From assembly GCF_024643285.1 (NCBI RefSeq), contig NZ_JAMSLW010000008.1, positions 1 through 64,000 of the forward strand: a stretch of 64,000 bases of DNA, in the 5' to 3' direction. Shown piece after piece: positions 9,688-19,094 of the stretch (position 1 is its first letter; every line of letters starts with the position of its first letter). The position numbers were made by a program, and so were the translations under genes. This DNA is from Parapedobacter lycopersici. Its GTDB lineage: Bacteria > Bacteroidota > Bacteroidia > Sphingobacteriales > Sphingobacteriaceae. The notes below the pieces were generated by a model. The model did not search any database and was not told the origin of the DNA. It worked only from the letters and a program-made list of their open reading frames with translations.

Positions 9688-10935
9688 ATGGCATTGCTCC
9701 CCCATCAAAACATACCGACAGGCCAGACCGTATCGGACAGGCATTATACCCCGGCGTTAATCGCCCTGGCGGTATTGTATTTCATGATGGGCTTTATTAC
9801 CTGCCTGAACGACACGCTGGTGCCTTTTTTTAAAGCTGGTTTTACCTTAAGCTATGCCGAATCCGCATTGGTGCAGTTTTATTTTTTCCTGACCTACGCC
9901 CTCTTTTCCATACCTGCGGGAAGGATGGTGGAAAAAGTAGGCTATAAGCGGGGTATGGTGTTCGGTTTTGCTGTCGCGGGGGTTGGTGCATTTCTGTTTT
10001 ATCCGGCTTCCATTTGGCACGAATACAGCCTTTTCCTCGCTGCACTTTTCGTACTCGCCATCGGTATTGTATTGTTGCAGGTCGCAGCGAATCCGTATAT
10101 CACCGTACTTGGTCCGCCGGAAACGGCATCCTCCAGGTTGACGCTTATTCAGGGTGTGGGTTCGCTGGGCACCACGACGGCACCTTTGTTCGGTGCGCAT
10201 TTTATTTTATCACGTCTGGGCGATTCCGGAGGGGCCAGCGATGCAGTGAGTACACCCTACCTGGGCATTGGGCTGACACTTCTTGTGATCGCACTGGTAC
10301 TGGCTCGCCTGGCATTACCTAAGGTGACCGCGGCTGACGACGCACAACAGGACAGGGACCAGCCTTCCAGGCGTATTTTTTCCTTCCGTAACCTGAACCT
10401 GGGCACGATCGGCATTTTTGTCTATGTGGGTGCTGAGGTGGCTATTGGGACTTTTCTGACGAACTACATTGCAGATACGCTGCTGATTGACGAACATCAG
10501 GCAAATAATTATGTTGCGCTCTATTGGGGAGGCATGCTGGTCGGTCGGTTGATTGGTGCAGTATTACTGCGGTGGATTAAACCGCAGCGGGTATTGGCCG
10601 GAACGGCAACGATGGCACTGCTGCTGATTTTGACCGCTATCCAGTCGACCGGACAGGTGGCCGTATGGACAATGGTATCGGTGGGGCTCTTCAATTCAGT
10701 CATGTTTGCCATTATTTTTTCATTGGCAGTGAAAGGGCTTGGAAAATACACCACACAGGCTTCGGGATTGCTATCTTCGGCTATTGTTGGTGGGGCTGTA
10801 ATCCCGTATTTGCAGGGGTTACTGAAAGATGAATTTACGTGGACAATTGCCTTTATGCTCCCGTTGTGCTGTTACGTATACCTTGTTTTTTACGGACTGC
10901 ACGGATACCGGACAACAACATCACCGTTAAAATAG
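9688..10935 (+). CDS. FucP/NagP-type MFS sugar transporter
   Basis: 415-residue major facilitator permease with twelve predicted helices. The motif [18 protein letters not shown] in helix 1 is diagnostic for the fucose/glucose/GlcNAc proton symporter subfamily (FucP, GluP, NagP). [14 protein letters not shown] is the loop 2-3 MFS motif. It sits in an operon with the AGE epimerase, so an amino sugar or other epimerase substrate is the likely cargo. The start at 9688 follows the epimerase stop closely. Its 3' end overlaps the stop of the convergent rnhB gene by 9 bases, and no terminator is visible between them. Confidence 0.88.
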   Translation: MALLPHQNIPTGQTVSDRHYTPALIALAVLYFMMGFITCLNDTLVPFFKAGFTLSYAESALVQFYFFLTYALFSIPAGRMVEKVGYKRGMVFGFAVAGVGAFLFYPASIWHEYSLFLAALFVLAIGIVLLQVAANPYITVLGPPETASSRLTLIQGVGSLGTTTAPLFGAHFILSRLGDSGGASDAVSTPYLGIGLTLLVIALVLARLALPKVTAADDAQQDRDQPSRRIFSFRNLNLGTIGIFVYVGAEVAIGTFLTNYIADTLLIDEHQANNYVALYWGGMLVGRLIGAVLLRWIKPQRVLAGTATMALLLILTAIQSTGQVAVWTMVSVGLFNSVMFAIIFSLAVKGLGKYTTQASGLLSSAIVGGAVIPYLQGLLKDEFTWTIAFMLPLCCYVYLVFYGLHGYRTTTSPLK

Positions 10936-11523
10936 CTTCAGTTGGGGGTCACTTACGCGGAATGTCCGACGATGGTGAGGCGTATAACCGTGCTCCAGGA
11001 TCGCACTCCGGTGCTGTACCGTAGGATATCCCTTGTTATGTATCCACCCGTATTGGGGAAACTCGCCAGCCAGCCCGTCCATATAATCGTCGCGGTAGGT
11101 CTTGGCGAGGATAGACGCAGCGGCAATGGAAAGGTATTTGCCATCACCCTTAACGATGCAGCAGTGCGGTGTTTGCCGATAAGGAATAAACCGATTGCCA
11201 TCCACTAAAATATACTCCGCCTTGATCTTCAGCGCATCCAGTGCCTTGTGCATGGCCAGGTATGACGCATTGTGGATGTTAATCCGGTCTATTTCAGCCG
11301 CACTTACGCTGGCTACGGCACAGGCGAGCGCCTGCTCTTCGATGATGTTGCGCAAAGTGTACCGTTGGGAAGCGGCCAGCTGCTTGGAATCCGTCAGTAT
11401 GTCGTGTTGAAAATCCTTGGCAAATACAACGGCCGCCGCGTAGACCGGTCCTGCCAGGCAGCCACGTCCCGCTTCATCGCAGCCCGCCTCTATTAATATG
11501 TCCTGGTGTGTGGAGCGTAGCAT
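10927..11523 (-). CDS. rnhB: Ribonuclease HII
   Basis: Removes RNA from RNA-DNA hybrids and single ribonucleotides misincorporated in DNA. The family signature [19 protein letters not shown], with the metal-binding Asp-Glu pair, lies near residues 14-32. Further acidic catalytic residues are in YILVDGN and in [12 protein letters not shown]. At 198 residues the length is normal for a bacterial RNase HII. It is transcribed alone from a promoter box 29 bases upstream. Confidence 0.96.
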   Translation of the reverse strand: MLRSTHQDILIEAGCDEAGRGCLAGPVYAAAVVFAKDFQHDILTDSKQLAASQRYTLRNIIEEQALACAVASVSAAEIDRINIHNASYLAMHKALDALKIKAEYILVDGNRFIPYRQTPHCCIVKGDGKYLSIAAASILAKTYRDDYMDGLAGEFPQYGWIHNKGYPTVQHRSAILEHGYTPHHRRTFRVSDPQLKLF

Positions 11524-11552
11524 TTATCGGAGGTGTTTCGTTACTTGCGAGA

Positions 11553-11560
11553 CAAAATTA
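11553..11560 (-). promoter_or_regulatory. TAnnTTTG promoter box for rnhB
   Basis: On the minus strand this reads TAATTTTG, an exact -7 match. It ends 29 bases before the rnhB ATG at 11523. Confidence 0.55.
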
Positions 11561-11656
11561 TATTTTTATTGTGAGCAATCAAGCAAAGAAGGTTCCGCAT
11601 GACCGGAAGTCTTGCTGCACTGTGTAATAATTCTTATACAATTAAACTTAAGAAAT

Positions 11657-12475
11657 GCCATGTCGTCAAAAACACACTTTACCATGAACAAGATGAACTT
11701 AACCGGCTGCCTTATATTGCTGTTGATGGTCAGTGGAATCACCGCTGGTCATGCACAACGGAATAAGGGCAATACCCAGCAGACCCTGGATTGGGCGACC
11801 GATCTGGTTATTGACGGGCGGCTGGACGACTGGGGGGATACCCTGCTTTATGAGCATGGCTCGCAGGGGCTGCAATACCAGCTTAAAAATGACCGCGACC
11901 GGCTTATCGTGGCCATGCGTGTGCCGGACAAAGAACAACAGGTACGGGCGCTGTCACAGGGGCTCAGCCTAATGGTTAACCCACAGGGAAAGAAGCGCGA
12001 AGGACCTACGGTGGTTTTTCCGGTTGCTGACAGGATTGCATTCCGTTCGATCATGTCGGCCGATAATAACGACCGGCCGGAAGATATGCGGCGCGGGGCA
12101 CTTCAGGCTATCCGTGCAATTTATGTCCTGCGGTTCGAGGGCCTGCTTGACGGACAGATCTCACTGGACAACACGTATGGTATTGAGGCCCGGGCGGCCA
12201 TAGATTCGGCAGATGCCCTCTGCGTGGAAATTGCGGTGCCTTTACACCAGCTGAGTGTTTCAGCGGAAACCAACAGCGAATTGGCGTTTAACGTGAAAAT
12301 AAATGGACTGATTATGTCCAAAAATACGGGAATGAGCAACGGTATGCGCGGTCGTTATCCCGGATATGGATATCCCTACGGGTACGGATATCCTTATGGC
12401 TATGGGCAGCAAACACCATCCAAACCGCGTGAGGAACCCGGTGTATGGATTGTTTCGCCACTGGCTAAGGAATAG
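11657..12475 (+). CDS. Secreted Gly/Tyr-rich protein of unknown function
   Basis: I do not recognise a characterised family. From the ATG at 11657 it has 272 residues with a signal peptide (hydrophobic NLTGCLILLLMVSGI, cleavage near GHAQ). The first part of the mature protein (LVIDGRLDDWGDTLLYEHGSQG) resembles the opening of carbohydrate-binding-module-9-like or DOMON-like beta-sandwich domains found in secreted Bacteroidota proteins. Near residues 230-250 there is a low-complexity stretch of GYPYGYG repeats, followed by a short conserved-looking end (EEPGVWIVSPLAKE). The large beta-barrel receptor follows 16 bases later, so the two are probably co-expressed and may work together at the outer membrane. 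An upstream ATG at 11612 is possible but would put residues in front of the signal peptide. Confidence 0.7.
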   Translation, partial: AMSSKTHFTMNKMNLTGCLILLLMVSGITAGHAQRNKGNTQQTLDWATDLVIDGRLDDWGDTLLYEHGSQGLQYQLKNDRDRLIVAMRVPDKEQQVRALSQGLSLMVNPQGKKREGPTVVFPVADRIAFRSIMSADNNDRPEDMRRGALQAIRAIYVLRFEGLLDGQISLDNTYGIEARAAIDSADALCVEIAVPLHQLSVSAETNSELAFNVKINGLIMSKNTGMSNGMRGRYPGYGYPYGYGYPYGYGQQTPSKPREEPGVWIVSPLAKE

Positions 12476-12491
12476 TTTATGCTGAATCTAA

Positions 12492-15368
12492 ATGATAAAA
12501 AAAGATCAATCAACCGTAAAGCGCGCCTTAACAGCTGTCCTGCTGGCGGCTTCGCTTTTGCTGCTCGGTTTTCCGGGCTTTTCACAAACCTATAAACGGG
12601 TACAGGGAACATTAAGTGACCAGAACGGCGACGCAGTTGTCGGTGCTTCGGTGAGACTGGTATCGCCTATAGACTCGGTTCAGACGAGCACGGGGGCGGG
12701 TGGCCTGTTTTCGTTTAATAACATCAAAGGCACCCAGTTTACACTTACGGTGACGAGCCTGGGATATGATACGCTCCGACAGGTCCATGCCTTTAAGCCT
12801 GGCGACAATGAACTGGCGCTTCCATTGATGCTGAGTGAGTCGAGCCTGCTGCTCGCTGAAGTAGCTGTCACTGGAGTAGCCCCCATTACAGTGAAAGAAG
12901 ATACGCTGGAATACGCGACGAAGGACCTTCGCCTGCGTGAAGGTGCGCTGGTGGAAGATGCCCTTAAAAAACTGGACGGGGTGGAAGTGGATAAGGACGG
13001 CAACGTTACCGCCCAGGGCGAAACAGTAACCCGGGCACGGATCAACGGAAAGGATTTTTTCGGGGGTGATATCAAAGCGGCCATTCAGAATCTGCCTGCC
13101 GAGATCGTGGAGAAAATCCAGATTGTGGATGATTACGGGGACATGGCAAATGTGACCGGGAACCGTACCGGCGATCCCGAGCGGGTACTGAACCTGGAGA
13201 TAGCCCCCGAACGCAATACGGGCGACTTTGGCAATTTCCGGGTGGGGGGCGGCACCCAGGACCGGTATCAAATGACCGGCTCCTACGGAAAATTTAAGGA
13301 TGGCATACAGCTTTCCGTACTTGCCAATCTGAATAATGTAAACGCCAACCTGTTTGACTTTAATACCCGCAGCGGGGGTGCGCGGCGCATGCGGGGCGGC
13401 GGAAGTTTCGGCCGTGGCTTTGGAGGAGGCGGCTGGAACCGCAACGGGCTGACCAATACCGGATCGATCGGTGTCAATTACCGGCAGGACTTCAGTGAAA
13501 AACTGACGATGTACGGTGAGTACAGTTTCGGGCATACCGACAATACAATGCAGCGTAACGAATTTGAGGAAACAACACTTGCTGAGGGAACCACTTACAA
13601 AACCAGCAATAGCAATAACGGCAGCATTGGAAACGATCACCGCCTCAGCTGGAATGTTGAATACAAACCGGATGACCGGAATTACATCAAACTCTCCCCG
13701 AACTTCTCTTTCAGACAGAATCAGGCCAACAACTTTTCGCTGAGCAGTAACAGCCGGGATGTGCAGCTTATTAACGACATGACCAATAGAGAAATCAGCC
13801 ACTCCTATGCGCCGACCTACGGTGTTAGCGGGCTGTATAACCGGCGGTTGAACGACAATGGCCGGAACGTCTTTGTTAATTTTGCGCTGAACACTGCCAG
13901 TACTGAACAGGACCAGGAACGTATTATAAACAGCCTGCCGTACGTGTCCGACGCGGCGGCCCTGGACAGTGTATACCAGCAGCATTTGGTCGACCTGCAA
14001 AACAAAAACCTGAATGGAGGGGCCACCGTATCCTATATTGAACCAATGGGACAATATGGTCGGCTCGAAGTAAACTACGACTTTAATTTTGCGTCCTACG
14101 ATAATGACCGCAATGCCCGTGCATATGACCGTGATGGAGCGGTCATCGATAACCCCGAGTATAACAATAACCGGGTGTATGATTATACTTTCTATACGCA
14201 TAGGGGTACACTTACTTATCGGCATGAGAAAGATAAATGGAATTATTCCCTGGGTATCGCCGCACAGCCCAACCTCCTGCGTGGCAGCGGGGATATCGAC
14301 GGAAATGCCGTTGCGATCAACCGAAGTGGGTTTAATTGGATGCCCGTGGCACGTCTGGAATACGAAGTGTCGCGGACGAAGCGGTTCAACGTCAACTATT
14401 CGGGTAGGGCATCGGAGCCTGGTTTTACCCAGCTGCAGCCATTTACCGACTATTCCAATGCGAACGCCCCGGTAACGGGGAACCCAAATCTGGCTGCCGA
14501 ATTTACACATGAACTGCGGCTGAATTACCGGAACTTCAATATCGGGGAGGGCACCTCCTTTTTTGTCGGCCTGATGGGCTCGCTGGCTGAAGACAAAATT
14601 GTAACCAACCGTACTACATCAATTGATGATTCCATCGGGTTGGTGCAGGCGATTGAATACCTGAATACCAATGGGTTCTACAATACACGTGGGTTTTATA
14701 ACTTTGCCAAGCCGTTTGCAGACCGCGCGTATACGCTGTCGTTTAACGGCATGATTGCGTATAACAATAACGTATCTTATACTACCGCCGGGATGCCCGG
14801 AGGCGAGGCAGGCACTTTTGCAACAGAAAGGAATATTGCGCGAAACTGGGTGCTTTCGCAGGGCGTTAGCTTCCGGTATAATCCAAAGGAAACCATTGAG
14901 ATTTCTCCGGGTGTACGATATACATACAATACAACCCGCAACACGGTTTCATCAGGGAACAACCGCGACGTTTCGACCTGGGCCGTTACCCTGAATGGCT
15001 CGGTTAACTTTACTCCCACCTGGATACTGGGGGCGGATTTCGAAAAAACCAGCAACAATGGATATAGCAGCTCCGTAGGGGCAAATCCCATGATTATTAA
15101 CACCTATGTCGAAAAGCAATTTCTGCGGGGGAGGAATGGTGCCATCCGGTTTCAGGCATTTGACCTGCTTAATGAACAGATCGACATATCCCGCAACGTA
15201 ATAGACAACACCATTACCGATAGCCGGAGCAACCGGCTGGCGCGGTATTTTATGTTGACACTTTCTTACCGCTTCTCTAATTTTGCCGGTGGTCGTATGG
15301 GTACTGACGGATCTGGAAGGGGGGGTGGACCCTATGGTGGCGGCGACGGAATGCGCGTCCGGTTCTAA
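12492..15368 (+). CDS. TonB-dependent-receptor-like outer-membrane beta-barrel protein
   Basis: 958 residues. A signal peptide (LTAVLLAASLLLLGFPGFSQ) is followed by a carboxypeptidase-regulatory-like beta-sandwich (VQGTLSDQNGDAVVGASVRL ... LGYD), about residues 36-120. Next is a plug-like segment (EGALVEDALKKLDGVEVDKDGNV ... RINGKDFFGGDIKAAIQNLPAEIVEKIQI), then a long beta-barrel of the outer-membrane beta-barrel type 3 group. The end is glycine-rich (GSGRGGGPYGGGDG) before a final aromatic MRVRF. I see no clear TonB box. Such proteins either import ligands or act as surface receptors, and the ligand is unknown. Another glycine-rich stretch lies near residues 296-315. It is downstream partner of the Gly/Tyr-rich secreted protein. 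Confidence 0.85.
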   Translation: MIKKDQSTVKRALTAVLLAASLLLLGFPGFSQTYKRVQGTLSDQNGDAVVGASVRLVSPIDSVQTSTGAGGLFSFNNIKGTQFTLTVTSLGYDTLRQVHAFKPGDNELALPLMLSESSLLLAEVAVTGVAPITVKEDTLEYATKDLRLREGALVEDALKKLDGVEVDKDGNVTAQGETVTRARINGKDFFGGDIKAAIQNLPAEIVEKIQIVDDYGDMANVTGNRTGDPERVLNLEIAPERNTGDFGNFRVGGGTQDRYQMTGSYGKFKDGIQLSVLANLNNVNANLFDFNTRSGGARRMRGGGSFGRGFGGGGWNRNGLTNTGSIGVNYRQDFSEKLTMYGEYSFGHTDNTMQRNEFEETTLAEGTTYKTSNSNNGSIGNDHRLSWNVEYKPDDRNYIKLSPNFSFRQNQANNFSLSSNSRDVQLINDMTNREISHSYAPTYGVSGLYNRRLNDNGRNVFVNFALNTASTEQDQERIINSLPYVSDAAALDSVYQQHLVDLQNKNLNGGATVSYIEPMGQYGRLEVNYDFNFASYDNDRNARAYDRDGAVIDNPEYNNNRVYDYTFYTHRGTLTYRHEKDKWNYSLGIAAQPNLLRGSGDIDGNAVAINRSGFNWMPVARLEYEVSRTKRFNVNYSGRASEPGFTQLQPFTDYSNANAPVTGNPNLAAEFTHELRLNYRNFNIGEGTSFFVGLMGSLAEDKIVTNRTTSIDDSIGLVQAIEYLNTNGFYNTRGFYNFAKPFADRAYTLSFNGMIAYNNNVSYTTAGMPGGEAGTFATERNIARNWVLSQGVSFRYNPKETIEISPGVRYTYNTTRNTVSSGNNRDVSTWAVTLNGSVNFTPTWILGADFEKTSNNGYSSSVGANPMIINTYVEKQFLRGRNGAIRFQAFDLLNEQIDISRNVIDNTITDSRSNRLARYFMLTLSYRFSNFAGGRMGTDGSGRGGGPYGGGDGMRVRF

Positions 15369-15380
15369 TCGTTTTTTTGC

Positions 15381-15388
15381 TATCTTGC
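15381..15388 (+). promoter_or_regulatory. Near-consensus promoter box before the M16 peptidase gene
   Basis: TATCTTGC, a one-step variant of TAnnTTTG preceded by a T-tract and TTG, ends 6 bases before the ATG at 15395. This again suggests a leaderless mRNA. Confidence 0.4.
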
Positions 15389-15394
15389 GCCGCT

Positions 15395-16621
15395 ATGGAC
15401 TACGCGCTTATTCACTTAGCTAACGGCATCCGGGTTGTGCTGCACCAGAATCAATCCCCTGTATCGCATGCCTGCCTGATTGTTAACGCTGGAGCCAGGG
15501 ATGAGCCGGAAGGGAAATACGGACTGGCTCATTTTATTGAGCATTTGCTGTTTAAGCAGACAGAAAGGCGCAATACCAATCAGCTGTTAAACCGGCTGGA
15601 GGCCGTGGGGGGTGATCTGAATGCCTACACGACCAAGGAATACACCTGCATTCACGCTTCTTTTCTTTTTCCGCATCTGGCGCGGACCCTCGATCTGTTT
15701 GAGGACCTGCTGTTCCATTCGGTTTTTCCGGAGCAGGAGATGGAAAAGGAGAAAGGCGTGATTCTGGATGAAATAGCCTCTTACCAGGACAGCCCCGAAG
15801 AGTCAGTAATGGACGACTTTGAGGACCAGGTATTCCAGGGACATGCATTGGGACACAATATTCTTGGCACAGCGTCCGACCTGCGCACGTTCTCCAAAAC
15901 AGACATCCTGCGTTTCGTCCAGCAGCACTACAGTACGCATGAACTGATTATTGGTATTAGTGGGAATTATCCGCTCAAGCGCGTGGAAAGGCTGGCCGAA
16001 CGGATTTTCGGAAGTATACCGGAGCGTGAAAGCGTCAACCGGCGGATCGCGCCCCCTGCCATCCTACCCCAGCAGCTGACGCTGACTAAGCCCATTAACC
16101 AGGTACATCAGATGATTGGCGGGCGTGCATATGCTACACATAATGAAAATAAGACCGGGCTGTTGCTGCTCAATAACCTGCTTGGCGGGATGGGGATGAG
16201 TTCACGGCTAAACCTCATTATAAGGGAGAAATACGGCATTGCATACACCATCGAATCCAACTATACACCTTATTCAGATGCCGGCTTTTTTTACATTTAT
16301 TTCGGCACGGATGAGGAGAAGGTGACTAAGGCGCGCAAATTGGTGGCAAACGAGCTGCGGAAACTGCGTGAGAAACCACTCGGTGTAATGCAGCTGCACC
16401 AGGCCAAGCACAAATTTAAAGGGCAGATTGCACTGGGAGAGGAAAACCGGTTGAATCTTATCATCGCCCTTGCAAAAAATGTGCTTGATGATAACCGGGT
16501 ACAGACATTGGATGAGGTGTTTTCCAGAATAGATATGGTGACAGCACCACAGCTGATGCACATCGCGAACGAAATTTTTGACGATGCGAACCTTGCTTCG
16601 TTGAGTTTTGTGCCGGAATAA
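15395..16621 (+). CDS. M16-family zinc metallopeptidase
   Basis: 408-residue peptidase of the M16 (pitrilysin/insulinase, processing-peptidase-like) family. The inverted zinc motif HFIEH is at residues 46-50, and the third ligand glutamate is expected in the following EKEKGVILDEIASYQDSP helix. A degenerate second M16 domain follows, ending LASLSFVPE. The length fits the short single-chain bacterial type (PqqL/YmxG-like). The start ATG at 15395 is six codons inside the longest frame. I prefer it because MDYALIHLANGIRVVLH begins just where family members do, and because a promoter-like box overlaps the earlier codons. The substrate is unknown. Confidence 0.9.
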   Translation: MDYALIHLANGIRVVLHQNQSPVSHACLIVNAGARDEPEGKYGLAHFIEHLLFKQTERRNTNQLLNRLEAVGGDLNAYTTKEYTCIHASFLFPHLARTLDLFEDLLFHSVFPEQEMEKEKGVILDEIASYQDSPEESVMDDFEDQVFQGHALGHNILGTASDLRTFSKTDILRFVQQHYSTHELIIGISGNYPLKRVERLAERIFGSIPERESVNRRIAPPAILPQQLTLTKPINQVHQMIGGRAYATHNENKTGLLLLNNLLGGMGMSSRLNLIIREKYGIAYTIESNYTPYSDAGFFYIYFGTDEEKVTKARKLVANELRKLREKPLGVMQLHQAKHKFKGQIALGEENRLNLIIALAKNVLDDNRVQTLDEVFSRIDMVTAPQLMHIANEIFDDANLASLSFVPE

Positions 16622-16625
16622 ATGG

Positions 16626-16633
16626 TATCTTTG
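16626..16633 (+). promoter_or_regulatory. TAnnTTTG promoter box for fabD
   Basis: TATCTTTG matches the consensus exactly. TTTG at 16607-16610 is a candidate -33 element, with a spacing slightly short at 15 bases. The leader to the fabD ATG at 16668 is about 28 bases. Confidence 0.6.
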
Positions 16634-16667
16634 GCAAACTTGATCTACTGATTATATTACGCAAATA

Positions 16668-17552
16668 ATGAAGCAGGCATACATATTCCCCGGGCAGGGC
16701 GCCCAATTTGTAGGTATGGGACAGGACTTATACCAGCACAGCGACGCGACAAAAGCGATGTTTGAACAGGCTAACGAGATTTTGGGTTTTCGCATTACCG
16801 ACATTATGTTTTCCGGTACGGAAGAAGACCTGAAGCAGACCCGGGTAACACAGCCTGCCATTTTCCTGCATTCGGTTATTTTAGCAGCAGCCCTCGGTAA
16901 GGGCTTCCGTCCGCAAATGGTAGCCGGTCACTCACTTGGCGAGTTTTCCGCGCTGGTAGCCGCGGGATCGCTTTCATTTGCCGACGGACTGCAATTGGTG
17001 GCCAAGCGGGCAAATGCGATGCAGAAGGCCTGTGAGCTACAACCCTCTACGATGGCGGCGATTTTAGGGCTGGATGATTTTACGGTTGAGGACATCTGCC
17101 AGCGGGTTAGCGATGTGGTGGTGCCGGCTAACTATAACTGCCCCGGCCAGCTGGTTATTTCCGGTACCCTGGAAGGTGTAGACCGCGCCTGCACCCTGTT
17201 ACTTGAAGCTGGTGCGAAACGGGCATTAAAACTCAATGTTGGAGGAGCGTTCCATTCCCCATTGATGGAGTCGGCCAAGATTGAACTGCAGGAAGCAATT
17301 GAGGCGGTGGTGATTAAACAACCTGTATGCCCGATTTATCAGAATATTGATGCAAAGGCTTACACCGATCCAGCGCATATTAAACATAACCTGATTGAAC
17401 AGCTCACCGGTGCCGTTCGCTGGACGCAAACTGTTATCCATATGATTGAGGACGGTGCAACTTCATTTATTGAAGTCGGTCCGGGCAATGTGCTTCAGGG
17501 ACTGGTTAAAAAGGTAAATCGCCAGGTCGAAACTTCAGCGGCTGTCTTATAG
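16668..17552 (+). CDS. fabD: Malonyl-CoA:ACP transacylase
   Basis: Loads malonyl groups from CoA onto acyl carrier protein for fatty acid synthesis. The 294 residues carry the FPGQGAQ motif at 7-13, the nucleophile elbow GHSLGE with Ser89, and the second catalytic histidine in GGAFHSPLM at about residue 200. The C-terminal [14 protein letters not shown] is also standard. The gene stands alone here, without the usual fab neighbours. Its stop overlaps the convergent metK stop by 6 bases. Confidence 0.96.
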   Translation: MKQAYIFPGQGAQFVGMGQDLYQHSDATKAMFEQANEILGFRITDIMFSGTEEDLKQTRVTQPAIFLHSVILAAALGKGFRPQMVAGHSLGEFSALVAAGSLSFADGLQLVAKRANAMQKACELQPSTMAAILGLDDFTVEDICQRVSDVVVPANYNCPGQLVISGTLEGVDRACTLLLEAGAKRALKLNVGGAFHSPLMESAKIELQEAIEAVVIKQPVCPIYQNIDAKAYTDPAHIKHNLIEQLTGAVRWTQTVIHMIEDGATSFIEVGPGNVLQGLVKKVNRQVETSAAVL

Positions 17553-18800
17553 GGCAAAAGCGACCTTTACCTGGTCAACGTAATCCAGTTTCTCCCAAGT
17601 GAACAGCTCCACCTCGAGTGTGGTTGTTTCGCCATTGCTGTTTTCGAACGTCTTTGTAACGGTTTGCGGTTCGCGTCCCATATGCCCGTATGCAGCTGTT
17701 TCAGAATAAATGGGGTTGCGTAATTTCAACCGCGTTTCAATACCATACGGCGTCATATCAAACAGGCTGTGGATTTTTTCGGCAATTTTGCTGTCCGATA
17801 AACCGACTTTGGCCGTTCCATAGGTGTTCACATAGATACCGATCGGGTCTTTCACGCCAATGGCATAGGAGATCTGTACCAGTATTTCGTCGGCTACGCC
17901 TGCTGCCACGAGATTTTTGGCAATATGCCGGGTGGCATAGGCCGCTGATCGGTCCACTTTGGAAGGGTCTTTACCGGAGAATGCACCACCACCGTGACCT
18001 CCTTTTCCGCCATAGGTATCCACGATAATTTTCCGCCCGGTGAGGCCGGTATCCCCGTGGGGTCCGCCGATTACGAATTTACCGGTTGGATTGATGTGGT
18101 ACTTGATGTCGGCAGTAAAAAGCTGTTGTAGCTCGGGTTTTAACTGTGCCTTTACACGGGGAACGAGTATATTAATAATGTCTGACTTAATGCGGTCAAG
18201 CATGCGTTCCTCCTTATCAAAATCATCGTGCTGCGTGGACACGACAATGGCGTCGATCCGGATCGGGTTGTGATTGTCGTCGTATTCCAGCGTTACCTGT
18301 GCTTTGGCATCCGGCCGGAGATAGGTAATTTCTTTGTGCTCCCGGCGTATTGCCGCCAGCTCATATAGTAAACGGTGCGCCAGGTCAAGCGCCAGAGGCA
18401 TCAGGTTCTCGGTTTCATTGCTGGCATAACCGAACATGATACCCTGATCCCCAGCACCCTGCTCCTGTTTTTCCTTGCGGTCAACCCCCTGATTAATATC
18501 AGGAGACTGTTCATGGATCGCCGATAAGACGCCGCAGGAATTGGCCTCAAACATGTATTCGGATTTTGTGTATCCGATCCGTTCGATGACCGAGCGGGTG
18601 ATCTTCTGTACATCCAGATAAACTTTGGATTTCACCTCACCTGCCAGCACCACCTGCCCGGTGGTAACTAATGTTTCGATGGCAACACGTGCATCAGCAT
18701 CCCACGCAAGGAAGTTGTCAATAAGTGCGTCCGATATCTGGTCGGCAATTTTATCGGGATGTCCTTCCGAAACCGATTCTGAAGTGAATAAATAGGGCAT
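17547..18800 (-). CDS. metK: S-adenosylmethionine synthetase
   Basis: Makes S-adenosylmethionine from methionine and ATP in the cytoplasm. 417 residues from [21 protein letters not shown]. The HPDK motif binds ATP and magnesium, and the glycine-rich [22 protein letters not shown] lies near residues 270-290. Length and motifs are normal. An in-frame codon two residues earlier is possible, but the ATG at 18800 matches the family start. The gene is preceded by a leader of about 160 bases containing a SAM-II-like aptamer, so feedback by its own product is likely. Confidence 0.97.
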   Translation of the reverse strand: MPYLFTSESVSEGHPDKIADQISDALIDNFLAWDADARVAIETLVTTGQVVLAGEVKSKVYLDVQKITRSVIERIGYTKSEYMFEANSCGVLSAIHEQSPDINQGVDRKEKQEQGAGDQGIMFGYASNETENLMPLALDLAHRLLYELAAIRREHKEITYLRPDAKAQVTLEYDDNHNPIRIDAIVVSTQHDDFDKEERMLDRIKSDIINILVPRVKAQLKPELQQLFTADIKYHINPTGKFVIGGPHGDTGLTGRKIIVDTYGGKGGHGGGAFSGKDPSKVDRSAAYATRHIAKNLVAAGVADEILVQISYAIGVKDPIGIYVNTYGTAKVGLSDSKIAEKIHSLFDMTPYGIETRLKLRNPIYSETAAYGHMGREPQTVTKTFENSNGETTTLEVELFTWEKLDYVDQVKVAFAL

Positions 18801-18881
18801 AAGCAATACTTGTCTTTAACGAATACCAAAGCGCTGTGAAATTTGTAATCGGGAGGTAAAAGTAGTGTAAAACAAACGACC

Positions 18882-18958
18882 GGTGGGTTTTAGCACTTTT
18901 TTACCGTGGTTGCAATCCTATGCGGGTGACATGACCAGCATACGCAAATCGATCCACA
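18882..18958 (-). promoter_or_regulatory. Probable SAM-II riboswitch in the metK leader
   Basis: Read on the minus strand, the leader has the landmarks of the SAM-II (SAM-alpha) aptamer in order. These are a GTGG strand of P1 (18957-18954), GATTT (18950-18946), TTGCAA followed by the P1 partner CCAC (18915-18906), an A-rich TAAAAAA, and GCTAAAA (18894-18888) followed by CCC. Between GATTT and TTGCAA there is an inserted hairpin with TATGC/GCATA flanks, which would be an extension of the usual loop. I could not fix the pseudoknot pairing by eye. Position directly upstream of metK strongly supports the call. Confidence 0.7.
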
Positions 18959-18969
18959 TTTCATGTGCG

Positions 18970-18977
18970 CAAACTTA
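18970..18977 (-). promoter_or_regulatory. TAnnTTTG promoter box for metK
   Basis: Reads TAAGTTTG on the minus strand. Transcription would start near 18965, a few bases before the first strand of the SAM-II-like aptamer, as expected for a riboswitch-controlled mRNA. Confidence 0.6.
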
Positions 18978-19081
18978 GATAAAGTTACTTTTATATGCAA
19001 GTTAAAATGCATGGGGCGGCCCAGGTAGGTTATCTTTTGATGAAAAAATTTCATTCGGATGAGAAAATGATATTTTGGAGG

Positions 19082-19089
19082 TACATTTG
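19082..19089 (+). promoter_or_regulatory. TAnnTTTG promoter box, leaderless start of lipid kinase gene
   Basis: TACATTTG matches the consensus and ends 5 bases before the ATG at 19095, predicting no 5' leader. Confidence 0.55.
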
Positions 19090-19094
19090 CTTAT

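Noticed and set aside
12612-14510. A 632-codon open frame on the minus strand
   Set aside because: It lies wholly opposite the beta-barrel receptor gene. Its translation has no signal, domain or start context. Long antisense frames are common opposite GC-balanced genes.
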